The notes beneath the pieces are model-generated. The model was not told where the DNA came from and made no database searches. It saw only the letters and a program-made list of their open reading frames with translations. This document shows positions 42,681 to 50,860 of a DNA stretch of 64,000 nt, piece by piece. Each line of letters opens with the position of its first letter. Positions within the stretch are counted from its first letter, which is position 1. Origin of the DNA: Candidatus Binatia bacterium (GTDB lineage: Bacteria > Desulfobacterota > Binatia > UBA9968 > JAJDTQ01); NCBI GenBank assembly GCA_951813575.1, contig OX638375.1, positions 62,001-126,000 of the forward strand, read 5' to 3'. Both the position numbers and the translations under genes were made by a program.

Positions 42681-43792
42681 AACAGATCCGGAAACAGATC
42701 TTCGGGTATCTCGCGCCCGACTCCCCGGCTCACGGCCGCCTCGTAGACTTTCCCCGCCAGGGCGGCGAACTGGAGCCCGAAACCGACGCTGTTGTTGAAG
42801 CAGGTGACCTGCTCGGAATCCGTCCGGCCCGGGTGACGATTGAGCAGCAGGTCCGGCAGGTCAGGAGTGTTGCGCCAGTCTATGTTCACGGCGTCGCCGG
42901 GCGGATAACCTTTCTCGATGTCCAGAAGGACCTGCTGCGGCAGCGGGCCGTGCGAGTTCCTGGCGACAAAGGTGGTCGGCCCCAGGTTGTCCCTGGAGTT
43001 GACCGCGAGGACGTCGAAACGGCCGAAGGTTTCCGGCGCGATTTCGCAGTGGCGCACCGAGCAGACGTATTGTCCGGGTTCCAACCAGCCGGTCTGGATC
43101 ACGGGCGTAAGCGCGTTGGTGGCAATGACGACGATGTCGCTGCCGCGCACGGCCTCCTCGGCGTTGGCGACGGCGGCCACGTCCGGGCAAGACTCCCACC
43201 GGGGGTCCTCGACGAAACGCTCTCGATGCGCCGGGTTGGGGCTGAACACCCGGACCGACTTGATCCCTTCGACCGCGTTCAGCATGGCGTCCAGGTGCGC
43301 CCCGGCCATGAAGCCGGTGCCCAGCACGCCGACGGAGGAGGCATCGGGCCTGGCAAGATATCCGGCCGCCAGGCCGGCGGCCGCCCCCACCCGCAAATTG
43401 CGTATGTGCCCTTCGCTGATGAGGGCCAGCAGGTCGCCGTTCTCCAGGCTGAACAGCATCAGCAAGCCCCGCGTGACGCTGTGACTCCGCCGGGTCCCCG
43501 GGGTCCGGTCGCGGCGGAAGCTGCCGGCGCGCTCCTGCCAGAAGAGCTTGTCGGTGAGGAACCGGATGGCCGCGTACTTCTGTGTGGAAGCCGACATGGT
43601 CTTCAGGCTGTGGGCGCCGGGCGAGGTGTTCCCGTCCTCGTCCACGTACGAATCGGGTGTGAGGAGGTCGATTCGGGGGCTCGTTATGGAAGCGCCCGTT
43701 CCGAGATCGCGGTAGGCCTCCTCGAGGGCGGACAGGCTCATGCGCATGTCGAGGAGTTGCTCCGATAGGGCATTGTCGATGGCGAGTATCAT
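42677..43792 (-). CDS. Ornithine cyclodeaminase/mu-crystallin-family protein, copy 3
   Basis: A 371-residue protein starting MILAIDNALSEQLLDMRMSL. IRNLRVGAAAGLAAGYLARPDA carries the conserved Arg, and SVGVLGTGFMAGAHLDAML the Rossmann loop; the ending SVGFGLQFAALAGKVYEAAVSRG is a version of the copies 2/4/5 pattern. Its substrate half has a long insertion (FRRDRTPGTRRSHSVTRG). It is transcribed toward the flavoprotein gene and away from the cupin gene at 44092. Substrate unknown. Confidence 0.8.
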   Translation of the reverse strand: MILAIDNALSEQLLDMRMSLSALEEAYRDLGTGASITSPRIDLLTPDSYVDEDGNTSPGAHSLKTMSASTQKYAAIRFLTDKLFWQERAGSFRRDRTPGTRRSHSVTRGLLMLFSLENGDLLALISEGHIRNLRVGAAAGLAAGYLARPDASSVGVLGTGFMAGAHLDAMLNAVEGIKSVRVFSPNPAHRERFVEDPRWESCPDVAAVANAEEAVRGSDIVVIATNALTPVIQTGWLEPGQYVCSVRHCEIAPETFGRFDVLAVNSRDNLGPTTFVARNSHGPLPQQVLLDIEKGYPPGDAVNIDWRNTPDLPDLLLNRHPGRTDSEQVTCFNNSVGFGLQFAALAGKVYEAAVSRGVGREIPEDLFPDLF

Positions 43793-43952
43793 GGATTCAG
43801 TTCCTTCTGGCTCAGTCCCTGATGTCGTGCACGGCCCATCCGGCGGCGGAACCCGCCGATGATCCCTCGAACGGTTTGGAGTTGTCAAGCCAACGGGCTT
43901 TGCCCGACGCCGATTGAGCAATCTCCAACGATCTCTATTCGCTTAATGTTCA

Positions 43953-43968
43953 ATATCAAAAACGATAT
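43953..43968. promoter_or_regulatory. Palindrome ATATC-AAAAAC-GATAT in divergent intergenic region
   Basis: An exact 5-bp inverted repeat with a 6-nt A-rich loop lies in an AT-rich stretch between the divergent cyclodeaminase-like copy 3 and the cupin gene (gap 43793-44091). It could be an operator for either gene. It is short enough to occur by chance. Confidence 0.25.
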
Positions 43969-44000
43969 GCCGTGACTCTTTTTTCAACTTTTCGACCTCT

Positions 44001-44028
44001 GTTATTTCTCACCGCGTTGCAGTATAAT
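44001..44028 (+). promoter_or_regulatory. Candidate promoter for the cysteine-dioxygenase-like gene
   Basis: TATAAT at 44023-44028 is a perfect -10 hexamer in an AT-rich patch of a GC-rich genome. No good -35 (GTTATT-like at about 17 bp) is visible. The start codon is 63 bp downstream of the -10. Confidence 0.4.
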
Positions 44029-44091
44029 CCGGCGACTATAGTCCGATGGCTTCCAACAAGGACTCTCAGGAGCCCACCAAGGAGGTGTGAA

Positions 44092-44658
44092 ATGGCGCTC
44101 GATCCGGCGACAACGAGCAACACGTTCGACCGTTACATCGAGGAGTTGCGCTCCCTTTGGAGAGACAGTCAAGACGCGGAGTTGCCCTTCAAGGTGAAGG
44201 CCGCCATGGAGCGGATGATCGCATCCACAAGTCCGGACGATCCCTGGATGGCCGAGATCATCCGAGACGCCGACCCGTCCAGAGAGCTCTACCGGGACCC
44301 GGACTACGGCTTCGTCCAGATGGGTCACGTGCATCCCGAAGGACACGGCAACACGCCCCACGACCACGGGCCTTGCTGGGTGGTTTACGGCGCCTATACG
44401 GGACTCACGGAAATACCGCTCTACGAGCGCGCCGACGACGGCCGGAACGCCGACAAGGCCGATTTGCGCATCAAGGAGGTCCACAGGCTGGGACCCGGCG
44501 TCGTCTACCCGTACCTGACGGGCCAGATTCATTCGACGCAGGTAGCGGAACCGCCTGCCGTGGTCTTCCGGTTCCTCAGCGCGGACCTCACCAAGATTTT
44601 GCGCCGGCGCTACAACCTGGAGACCGGAGACGTGTCGCTGATCGAGCCGCAGTCGTAG
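44092..44658 (+). CDS. Cysteine dioxygenase-like cupin protein
   Basis: A 188-residue protein with AAGGAGG before the ATG. GHVHPEGHGNTPHDHGPCWVVYGAY carries the His-x-His iron ligands of thiol dioxygenases (PHDHG), and the third His is in GQIHSTQVAE. Such enzymes oxidise cysteine, 3-mercaptopropionate or similar thiols. The next cyclodeaminase-like gene is 78 bp downstream on the same strand. Confidence 0.68.
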   Translation: MALDPATTSNTFDRYIEELRSLWRDSQDAELPFKVKAAMERMIASTSPDDPWMAEIIRDADPSRELYRDPDYGFVQMGHVHPEGHGNTPHDHGPCWVVYGAYTGLTEIPLYERADDGRNADKADLRIKEVHRLGPGVVYPYLTGQIHSTQVAEPPAVVFRFLSADLTKILRRRYNLETGDVSLIEPQS

Positions 44659-44736
44659 GCGGGTAGCCGTAGCCTGGGGTGGTGCATCCCGATGCCGGAG
44701 ACGTGAGGTGGCGGAAGTAGAGAGGATGCCGGCGCG

Positions 44737-45804
44737 ATGACCCACATCCTGAACAACGACGACGTCGAGAAGGTGCTCACCATGGACGTCTGCCTGGAGG
44801 CCGTGGAGCAGGCTTTCCAGGACCTGGGCCGGGAGATCGCGGTCAACCAGCTCCGCACACACACGTACGTTTCGTTGGAGAGTTCCAGGCAGTCCTACCG
44901 CCTCAAGACCATGAACGGCGCGGTGCCCCGCTTCGGCGTCATGGCCCTGCGTCTTTCGTCGGACATCGTCCACTTTCCCACGGTTTCCGGCCTGGTTCGT
45001 CAGGAGAAGGTTCCGGCCGCGCCCGGAAAGAAGTTCGTGGGCCTGATCCAGCTCTTCAGCCTCGAAACCGGCGAGCCTCTGGCCATCATCCAGGACGGAT
45101 TCCTGCAGAAGGCCCGGGTGGGGGCCACCAGCGCCCTGGGCGTGAAGTACCTGGCCCGGAAGGATGCCTGCGTGCTCGGGCTGTTCGGCTCGGGCCTCCA
45201 GGCGGGTGCGCACATCGAAGCCATCGCCAAGGTGCGGAAGCTCGAGAAGGTCAAGGTCTTCAGCCCCAACCCGGAGCACCGGCGGGCCTTCGCCGCGGAC
45301 TGGAATGATCGCCTGGGGTTTCCGGTCACCGCCGTGGACGATCCCAGGGACGCGGTGGCGGGGTCGGACATCGTCATGTCGGCCACCAATACCAACGAGC
45401 CGACCTTCAACGGCGAATGGCTGGAAGAGGGCACCCACGTGGGCTCCATCGTGAACAGCGACGAATCGGTCAAGCGCATCGAGCTGGACGAGGCGACGTT
45501 GCGCCGGGCCGACGTGATCGTCATCAACTCCCGCGCCCAGTCCGAGTACGCGGGCCATCCCGACCTGCTGAAGCCCATCGAGGACGGCGTGTTCGGCTGG
45601 GACAAGATCCACGAGCTGGGCAAGTTGTTGGTGGGCGAGGCGCCGGGCCGGGCCCGTGACGCCGACATCACCGTGTACAAGAACAACGTCGGCATGGGCA
45701 TCCAGTTCGCCGCGGTGGGCGCCAGGGTGCTGGAGTTGGCGAAGCAGGAGGGGTTGGGCCGGGAGATTCCCACGGACTGGTTTCTGGAGACGATACACCC
45801 TTAG
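44737..45804 (+). CDS. Ornithine cyclodeaminase/mu-crystallin-family protein, copy 4
   Basis: A 355-residue protein starting MTHILNNDDVEKVLTMDVCLEA. The conserved LQKARVGATSALGVKYLARKD and VLGLFGSGLQAGAHIEAI blocks are present, and NVGMGIQFAAVGARVLELAKQEG closes the protein, almost as in copies 2 and 5. VGSIVNSDESVKRIELDEATL replaces the usual motif around the catalytic aspartate. It follows the cysteine-dioxygenase-like cupin on the same strand. Reaction unknown. Confidence 0.82.
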   Translation: MTHILNNDDVEKVLTMDVCLEAVEQAFQDLGREIAVNQLRTHTYVSLESSRQSYRLKTMNGAVPRFGVMALRLSSDIVHFPTVSGLVRQEKVPAAPGKKFVGLIQLFSLETGEPLAIIQDGFLQKARVGATSALGVKYLARKDACVLGLFGSGLQAGAHIEAIAKVRKLEKVKVFSPNPEHRRAFAADWNDRLGFPVTAVDDPRDAVAGSDIVMSATNTNEPTFNGEWLEEGTHVGSIVNSDESVKRIELDEATLRRADVIVINSRAQSEYAGHPDLLKPIEDGVFGWDKIHELGKLLVGEAPGRARDADITVYKNNVGMGIQFAAVGARVLELAKQEGLGREIPTDWFLETIHP

Positions 45805-45866
45805 GGGATACAGGTGTGACAATCGTAGGCTTCGATCTCCGTGTGAGTCGAAAGGAGTTGAAACCC

Positions 45867-46106
45867 ATGGACGTCGATATCAAGTGGGGGCGGAAGGGTG
45901 GCATCGTCATCGCGATGCTGGTGGGTCGTTTCAGCAGCGCCAACGCGGACCTGTTCGAGCGCATGCTGGAAACCGGAGTCGATTCGTCGGACAAGGCCTT
46001 GATCCTCGACTTCGAGCACGTGCCCTTCCTCAGCAGCGCCGGTCTGCAACATCCGCAAGAGCAATACGCTCAGCATTCGCAACGTGCTCGAACTGTGTCT
46101 GCGTAA
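45867..46106 (+). pseudogene. STAS-domain gene, truncated 5' part
   Basis: The ATG at 45867 has AAAGGAG upstream. The product opens MDVDIKWGRKGGIVIAMLVGRF and has the STAS core ALILDFEHVPFLSSAGL, where the serine pair is the phospho-acceptor of anti-anti-sigma factors. After that point the STAS C-terminal half is missing: the frame runs 20 more unrelated residues to a stop (79 residues in all; typical STAS proteins are about 100). Another gene's fragment begins right there in a different frame. Confidence 0.65.
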
Positions 46107-46272
46107 ACGCTTCAAGCACCTGTTCTACGCCTCGAGCATGGGCGTGTTCCCGCAGTATTTCTACGCCTTCGCCCATGAATTCAAGCAGGCCACCATCGAT
46201 CACCAGATGCAACCCGACCTGGCGAGCATGAAAAAGATGTTTCCCATCGGTATTCGAGCCTCCCGTCGATGA
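46048..46272 (+). pseudogene. Fragment of an NAD-dependent epimerase
   Basis: In a frame shifted from the STAS gene, NIRKSNTLSIRNVLELC, then LRKRFKHLFYASSMGVFPQ and HQMQPDLASMKKMFPIG, read like the middle of an extended-SDR epimerase (the asparagine-rich NxxxTxxxxNVLE helix and the YASSMGV strand with the catalytic serine). The nucleotide-binding start and the Tyr-x-x-x-Lys part are absent. It ends at a stop at 46272 after an unrelated tail. It is a remnant joined to the STAS remnant. Confidence 0.5.
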
Positions 46273-46362
46273 TCCATCGTGACGAGGTTGCATTGCGGCC
46301 CTTGTGCGCGCTCCCTGGCCTGCTTCTTCGCCGCCGTACAACCGATCTGCTAAGAAGAGCCT

Positions 46363-47721
46363 GTGCATAATCCCGAAGCTCCCACCGTGACGAAGTTGTA
46401 CCCCGGTGCGCCGGAAAGCCGGGAGATCGAGACCGCGCCGCCGGCAGTCATCCGGCAAATGCAGGGAGAGCGCCTTGCCGCCCTGGTGCGGCGCTCCTGG
46501 GACCACATCCCGTTCTACCGCCAACGCTGGAAGGCGGCGGGCGTCGAACCCGGAGACATCCGCACCGCCGACGACATCCTCAAGCTCCCGGTCATCCGCA
46601 AGAGCGACTTCGAGGACAGCCTCAGGCTCCATCCGCCCTTCGGCGATTACCAGGGGGACTTCGCCGCGGTGCGGGTGCAGGCCAGCTCGGGCACCTCGGG
46701 CAACCCCAAGCCCTTCTTCTTCACCCGCAACGACTGGGACATCATCGCCCGGCTTTGGAGCCGGCGCTTCCACGCCCAGGGGGTGAGGGAAGGGGACATC
46801 CTCCAGATCGTCTTCGCCTACACGCTGTTCATCGTGGGCTTCACCGCCTCCGAGGGCGCCATGCGCCTCGGGGCGCTGGTGGTGCCCACCGGCAGCGGCA
46901 GCGTCACCCCGAGCGAGCGGCAGGTGAAGATCGCCCGGGACTGGGGGGTCACCGTGCTGGCGGGGACGCCTTCCTACGTGCTCCATCTCGCGGACGTGGC
47001 CGAAGGGCAGGGGTTCGACCTCCGGAAGGACTTCCGGCTCCGGCGCACCATCCACACTTCCGAGACCATGACCGAGCCCGCGCGACGGGCCATCGAAGAC
47101 CGCTGGGGCGTGTCCGCCTACGACAACTTCGGCAGCGTCGAGACCGGCTCCCCCACCTTCGAGTGCGAGGAGCGGAGCGGCTACCACATCAACGAGGACG
47201 CCTACATCTTCGAGGTGCTGGACCCGGCCACCCACGAGCCGGTGGCCCCGGGCAGCGAGGGCGTGCTGGTGGTCACCTGCCTCTTCAAGGAGGCGGCGCC
47301 GGTGATCCGCTACAACATCGAGGACCTGTGCACGTTTATCGAGGATGACTGCGGCTGCGGCCGCGGCTTCCGGCGCATCTCCAAGCTCCGGGGCCGGCTG
47401 AGCGACATGGTCAAGGTGAGCGGCATCCCGTTCTATCCGACCTCGGTGGAGACGGCGCTGGAGAGCCTGCCGGAGCTCACCCGGGAGTACTTGGTCACCG
47501 TGGACCGGGTGGGACAGCAGGACGCCGTGACGGTAGAGGTGGAGATGCGGCCGGGCTGCGAGGCCACCGGAGAGATCAGGCAACGGCTGGAGCGGGAGCT
47601 CAAGGTGGCCACGAGCCTCACCATGGAGGCCTCGCTGCTGTCGCCGGGCGAGCTCGGCCGTTCACTCGGAGTTGAGAACCGAATCAAGGTGAGACGGATC
47701 CGGGACAGGAGACAAGCGTGA
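46363..47721 (+). CDS. Phenylacetate-CoA ligase-family (PaaK-like) adenylate-forming enzyme
   Basis: A 452-residue protein from a GTG. The ATP-binding loop is VQASSGTSGNPKPFFFTRNDW, the acyl-adenylate signature YDNFGSVETG, and the hinge RYNIEDLCTF, then RLSDMVKVSGIPFYPTSVETAL, is exactly PaaK-like. These enzymes activate aryl acids to their CoA thioesters using ATP. It is the first gene of a plus-strand run with an RNA-ligase-like gene and a UbiD decarboxylase, so activation of an aromatic acid is plausible. Confidence 0.88.
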   Translation: MHNPEAPTVTKLYPGAPESREIETAPPAVIRQMQGERLAALVRRSWDHIPFYRQRWKAAGVEPGDIRTADDILKLPVIRKSDFEDSLRLHPPFGDYQGDFAAVRVQASSGTSGNPKPFFFTRNDWDIIARLWSRRFHAQGVREGDILQIVFAYTLFIVGFTASEGAMRLGALVVPTGSGSVTPSERQVKIARDWGVTVLAGTPSYVLHLADVAEGQGFDLRKDFRLRRTIHTSETMTEPARRAIEDRWGVSAYDNFGSVETGSPTFECEERSGYHINEDAYIFEVLDPATHEPVAPGSEGVLVVTCLFKEAAPVIRYNIEDLCTFIEDDCGCGRGFRRISKLRGRLSDMVKVSGIPFYPTSVETALESLPELTREYLVTVDRVGQQDAVTVEVEMRPGCEATGEIRQRLERELKVATSLTMEASLLSPGELGRSLGVENRIKVRRIRDRRQA

Positions 47722-47751
47722 GGGGCGCGGAGCGGGATCCCGGAGACTGCG

Positions 47752-48894
47752 TTGAAGCACATGGACGACCTGCAAACCGCCGCCGAGACTCTCGCCCTGG
47801 ACGCCAAGTGGCTCCAGGAATTCGACGTCGTCGATCCCTTCAACGACACGGCGCTGCGGGGCTTCCTGTCCCGCCGGCCGGACCACCGCTATGGAGCGCT
47901 GGCCGTCACCCACGTCAACGAGGAATCCGCTCCGCAGCTCGTCTTCGCCACGCCCAAGCTCCATTATCCCTTCGACCGGCAGGGCCGGTTCAATTTTCCA
48001 CCGGTCCGCGAGATCGAGATCTTCGAGAAGTACGACGGCACCAACGTGCTGGCGTATGCCTATCATGACGCCCGGGGACGCCGGTACCTGACCTACAAGC
48101 TGCGCCTGTCGCCGGTCTTGCGGAACGGACGCTTCGGCGCGTTCCTGGACCTGTGGCGGGAGATGCTGCAGCGCTACCCGGTGGTCCCCGAGCTGGTGGA
48201 CGTCAACGGGTGTTCCCTGGGCTTCGAGCTCTACGGCAGGCGTAACACGCATCTCATCCTCTACGAGGAGCCGTTGGACTGCGTGCTGCTCTTCGGCGTC
48301 ACCGCGGACGGGAAGCCGCTGTCGCCTTCGGGGCTGGACAGCCGCGGCGTGCCGGTGGCGACGCTCTACGGCACGCTGGCGGCGGGGAAGGATCCGGTGG
48401 CCGAGTACGGCGCCATCCGCGAGAGGCTTGAGCGGGACAACCGCCCGGCCGAGGACGGCAGGATCACGGGCGTCGAGGGGGCGGTGTGGCACGTGCGCAC
48501 GCGCGACGGCGCCACGGTGCTGTTCAAGTGCAAGCCCGAGTCCGTGGAGGAAGTGCATTGGGTGGGGAGCATCAACAAGGCCGCGGTCACCGCCACCTGC
48601 TGGAACCTGTTCGAGACGCAGGACGTGCTGACCTACGAGACCCTCCATCCACTGCTGGCGGAGGAGTATGCCGACGACGAGATCGAGCGCTTCAGGAGTT
48701 GCATCGACGAGTGCATCGCCGAGGTGTGCGAGGAGATGGAGTTCAAGAACCGGGTCATGGACGAGTACCGCCAGGTCGGCATCACGCTCTCCGAGAACAA
48801 GGGGGAGGTGATGCGCCGCCTCTCCGGCAGGTTCAGGAAGCAGGAGATGAAGAAGGTCTTCACCCTGATCGCGCTTGACGAAGGGCGCCGGTAA
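47752..48894 (+). CDS. ATP-dependent RNA ligase-like nucleotidyltransferase
   Basis: A 380-residue protein from a TTG with GGAG at the right distance (an ATG at 47761 is possible). Nucleotidyltransferase motifs are in order: motif I FEKYDGTN with Lys93 as likely AMP-acceptor, motif III LGFELYG with Glu159, motif IV VEGAVWHV with Glu242, motif V LFKCKPES with Lys259 and Lys261. This is the pattern of RNA ligases and mRNA capping enzymes; the C-terminal 110 residues are helical and unassigned. It sits between a PaaK-like ligase and a UbiD gene with no repair partner (such as Pnkp or RtcB) nearby. RNA repair is inferred from family only. Confidence 0.78.
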   Translation: MKHMDDLQTAAETLALDAKWLQEFDVVDPFNDTALRGFLSRRPDHRYGALAVTHVNEESAPQLVFATPKLHYPFDRQGRFNFPPVREIEIFEKYDGTNVLAYAYHDARGRRYLTYKLRLSPVLRNGRFGAFLDLWREMLQRYPVVPELVDVNGCSLGFELYGRRNTHLILYEEPLDCVLLFGVTADGKPLSPSGLDSRGVPVATLYGTLAAGKDPVAEYGAIRERLERDNRPAEDGRITGVEGAVWHVRTRDGATVLFKCKPESVEEVHWVGSINKAAVTATCWNLFETQDVLTYETLHPLLAEEYADDEIERFRSCIDECIAEVCEEMEFKNRVMDEYRQVGITLSENKGEVMRRLSGRFRKQEMKKVFTLIALDEGRR

Positions 48895-48898
48895 AGGA

Positions 48899-48946
48899 AG
48901 GGCGCCGCCTCCTCCGGCGGCGGGTCCGGCCCGACGCCCGGCGCCC
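48899..48946. repeat. GC-rich nested inverted repeats between RNA ligase and ubiD-family genes
   Basis: CGCCGCC (48903-48909) pairs with GGCGGCG (48916-48922) around TCCTCC, inside an outer pair GGGCGCCG near 48899 and CGGCGCCC near 48939. No T run follows. It could be a stability or attenuation hairpin. Confidence 0.4.
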
Positions 48947-48994
48947 CTGTCTGCACGCTTGCAATCGCACCACCGGCACCTTACGTTTGACGGC

Positions 48995-50428
48995 ATGATT
49001 TTCGACGACAATCGCGGCTTCATCGAGGCGCTCCGGCGCTCCGGCGACCTCGTGGAGGTGGAGAAAGAGGTGAGCTGGGACCTGGAGCTCGGCGCCATCA
49101 GCCGGCTGGCGTGCGAGAAGGACGGCCCGGCGGTGTGGTTCAAGCGGGTCACGGACTACGTGGACGAGGTCTCGGTTTTCGTCAATCCGGTGGCCACCTG
49201 GCGCCGCATCGCCATCGCCCTGGGGCTGCCCGCCACGGCTACCGTGCGGGAGATCTACGAAGCCTACGAGAAGGGGGAGGGGAGTCCCGTCGATCCGGTG
49301 GAGGTGAAGGAAGCGCCGTGCAAGCAGGTGATACGCAAGGGTGCCGACGCCAACCTCTTCGATCTGCCCACGCCCATGCTTCACGAGGGCGACGGCGGCC
49401 GCTACCTGGGCACCTGGGATCTGGTGATCTCCAAGGACGTGGACAGCGGCTGGGTCAACTGGGGCATGTACCGGTTCATGGTCTACGACGCGCACCACCT
49501 CACCGGCTTCCCTCGGCCCACGAGCCACCTGGGCAAGGTCTTTCAGGAGCACTACGTCGCCAAGGGAAAGCCCATGCCTTTGGCCATCGCCATCGGCACG
49601 GATCCGCTCTCCCACTTCGCGGCGGCCGCCACCTACGCCCTGGGGGGCGACGAGGCCGGCCTGGCCGGAGGGCTGCGCGGCCGGCCGGTGGAGATGATCC
49701 GCTGCGAGACCAGCGATCTGATGGTGCCGGCCCATTCCGAGATCGTCATCGAGGGCGAGGTGTTGCCGGACCGGGTGGGGCTTGAGGGACCCTACGGCGA
49801 GTATCCGGGCTATCGCACCGGGGAGATGGGCAACGGCATCCTGTTCCGCACCACCGCCATCACCCACCGGGAGGCCCCGGTGCTCACGGTGGATGCCACC
49901 GGCTACAAGGATGACAGCTCGACGGTGACGGCGCTGTCCGGAGCGCTGGCCATCAAGCGGCGGCTGGAGCGCCACGGCGTGCCCGTCCGGGACGTGTACG
50001 TGCCGCCGGAGGGCGCCGTGCACCTGGCGGTCATGAGCGTGGACTACGGCGGCCAGGAAGTGGCCCGGAAGGTGCTCCAGGTGCTGACCTCGCGCCGGGC
50101 GCTCCTGTCCAAGCTCTTCCTGGTGGACACCGACACCGACGTGTTCGACATGGGCAAGGTCCTCCACGCGTTTTCCACCAAGTGCCACCCGGCCAACGGC
50201 ATCCACGTGATCCACTACGAGGGCCGGGCCAACACGCTGACGCCCTGCTACAGCCAGGCGGAGCGGGCGGCGCAGAAGGGCGCCACCGTGCTCTACGACT
50301 GCACCTGGCCGGGTGAATGGTCCCGCGAGTGGGAGACGCCGGTCAAGGCGACCCTGGATTCGATCTTCTCCAAGGAGGTGCAGGAGAAGGTGCTGAAGAA
50401 CTGGAGCGAGTATGGCTTCAAGCAGTGA
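48995..50428 (+). CDS. UbiD-family (de)carboxylase
   Basis: A 477-residue protein from the ATG at 48995. Family blocks: IEALRRSGDLVEVEKEVSWDLELGAI at the start, PTPMLHEGDGGRYLGTWDLVIS, IAIGTDPLSHFAAAA, and GPYGEYPGYRTGEMGNGI, the conserved Glu-rich prFMN-site block. UbiD enzymes use prenylated FMN (made by UbiX) to decarboxylate aromatic or unsaturated acids; no ubiX is in the window. It shares an operon with the PaaK-like ligase and overlaps the next small gene by 17 bases. Confidence 0.88.
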   Translation: MIFDDNRGFIEALRRSGDLVEVEKEVSWDLELGAISRLACEKDGPAVWFKRVTDYVDEVSVFVNPVATWRRIAIALGLPATATVREIYEAYEKGEGSPVDPVEVKEAPCKQVIRKGADANLFDLPTPMLHEGDGGRYLGTWDLVISKDVDSGWVNWGMYRFMVYDAHHLTGFPRPTSHLGKVFQEHYVAKGKPMPLAIAIGTDPLSHFAAAATYALGGDEAGLAGGLRGRPVEMIRCETSDLMVPAHSEIVIEGEVLPDRVGLEGPYGEYPGYRTGEMGNGILFRTTAITHREAPVLTVDATGYKDDSSTVTALSGALAIKRRLERHGVPVRDVYVPPEGAVHLAVMSVDYGGQEVARKVLQVLTSRRALLSKLFLVDTDTDVFDMGKVLHAFSTKCHPANGIHVIHYEGRANTLTPCYSQAERAAQKGATVLYDCTWPGEWSREWETPVKATLDSIFSKEVQEKVLKNWSEYGFKQ

Positions 50429-50732
50429 CGCGCCGGTCTGGGACACCTTCGTGCGCCGTCCGGGGGACATCCGGTGCGGCGTGGAGACGCCGATGGTCCT
50501 GAGGGACCTGCGGCCGGGCCGGGGCAAGTACGGGCTCAGTCACGTGGTGGGCGTCGTCCGCGAGGGCGGCGGTCCGGGCGACGGGCTCGTGGTGCGCACC
50601 GTGGTGGGCGTGGTTCTGCCCGGGTCCTATACCGTCGAGATCGTCCGGGAGATGCCCCAGGAGATCGCCGGGACCCCGTACCGGGACTTCTACGCGGCGT
50701 TGCAACGGGCGGCCGAAGCGGAACCTGCATAG
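50412..50732 (+). CDS. Small protein of unknown function overlapping the UbiD gene
   Basis: A 106-residue protein starting inside the UbiD gene's 3' end (17-base overlap), so it is probably translationally coupled. The sequence is hydrophilic with glycine-rich turns (LRPGRGKYGLSHVVGVVREGGG) and beta-rich repeats (VVRTVVGVVLPGSYTVEIV). It has no cysteines, so it is unlike the zinc-binding D subunits of vanillate/gallate decarboxylases. I recognise no family. A role as subunit or chaperone of the decarboxylase is inferred from position only. Confidence 0.6.
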   Translation: MASSSDAPVWDTFVRRPGDIRCGVETPMVLRDLRPGRGKYGLSHVVGVVREGGGPGDGLVVRTVVGVVLPGSYTVEIVREMPQEIAGTPYRDFYAALQRAAEAEPA

Positions 50733-50860
50733 CGGGCGCTACACGAACGGCATCTACGGGCCCGTTCTCCACGGCAAGGACGACCACTCCCCCGCCGATT
50801 TCCAGCCTCCTGCCTGGACGCGGTTGCACGTCTGTCCCGTTTCCGCGGGACGTGGCCTCA

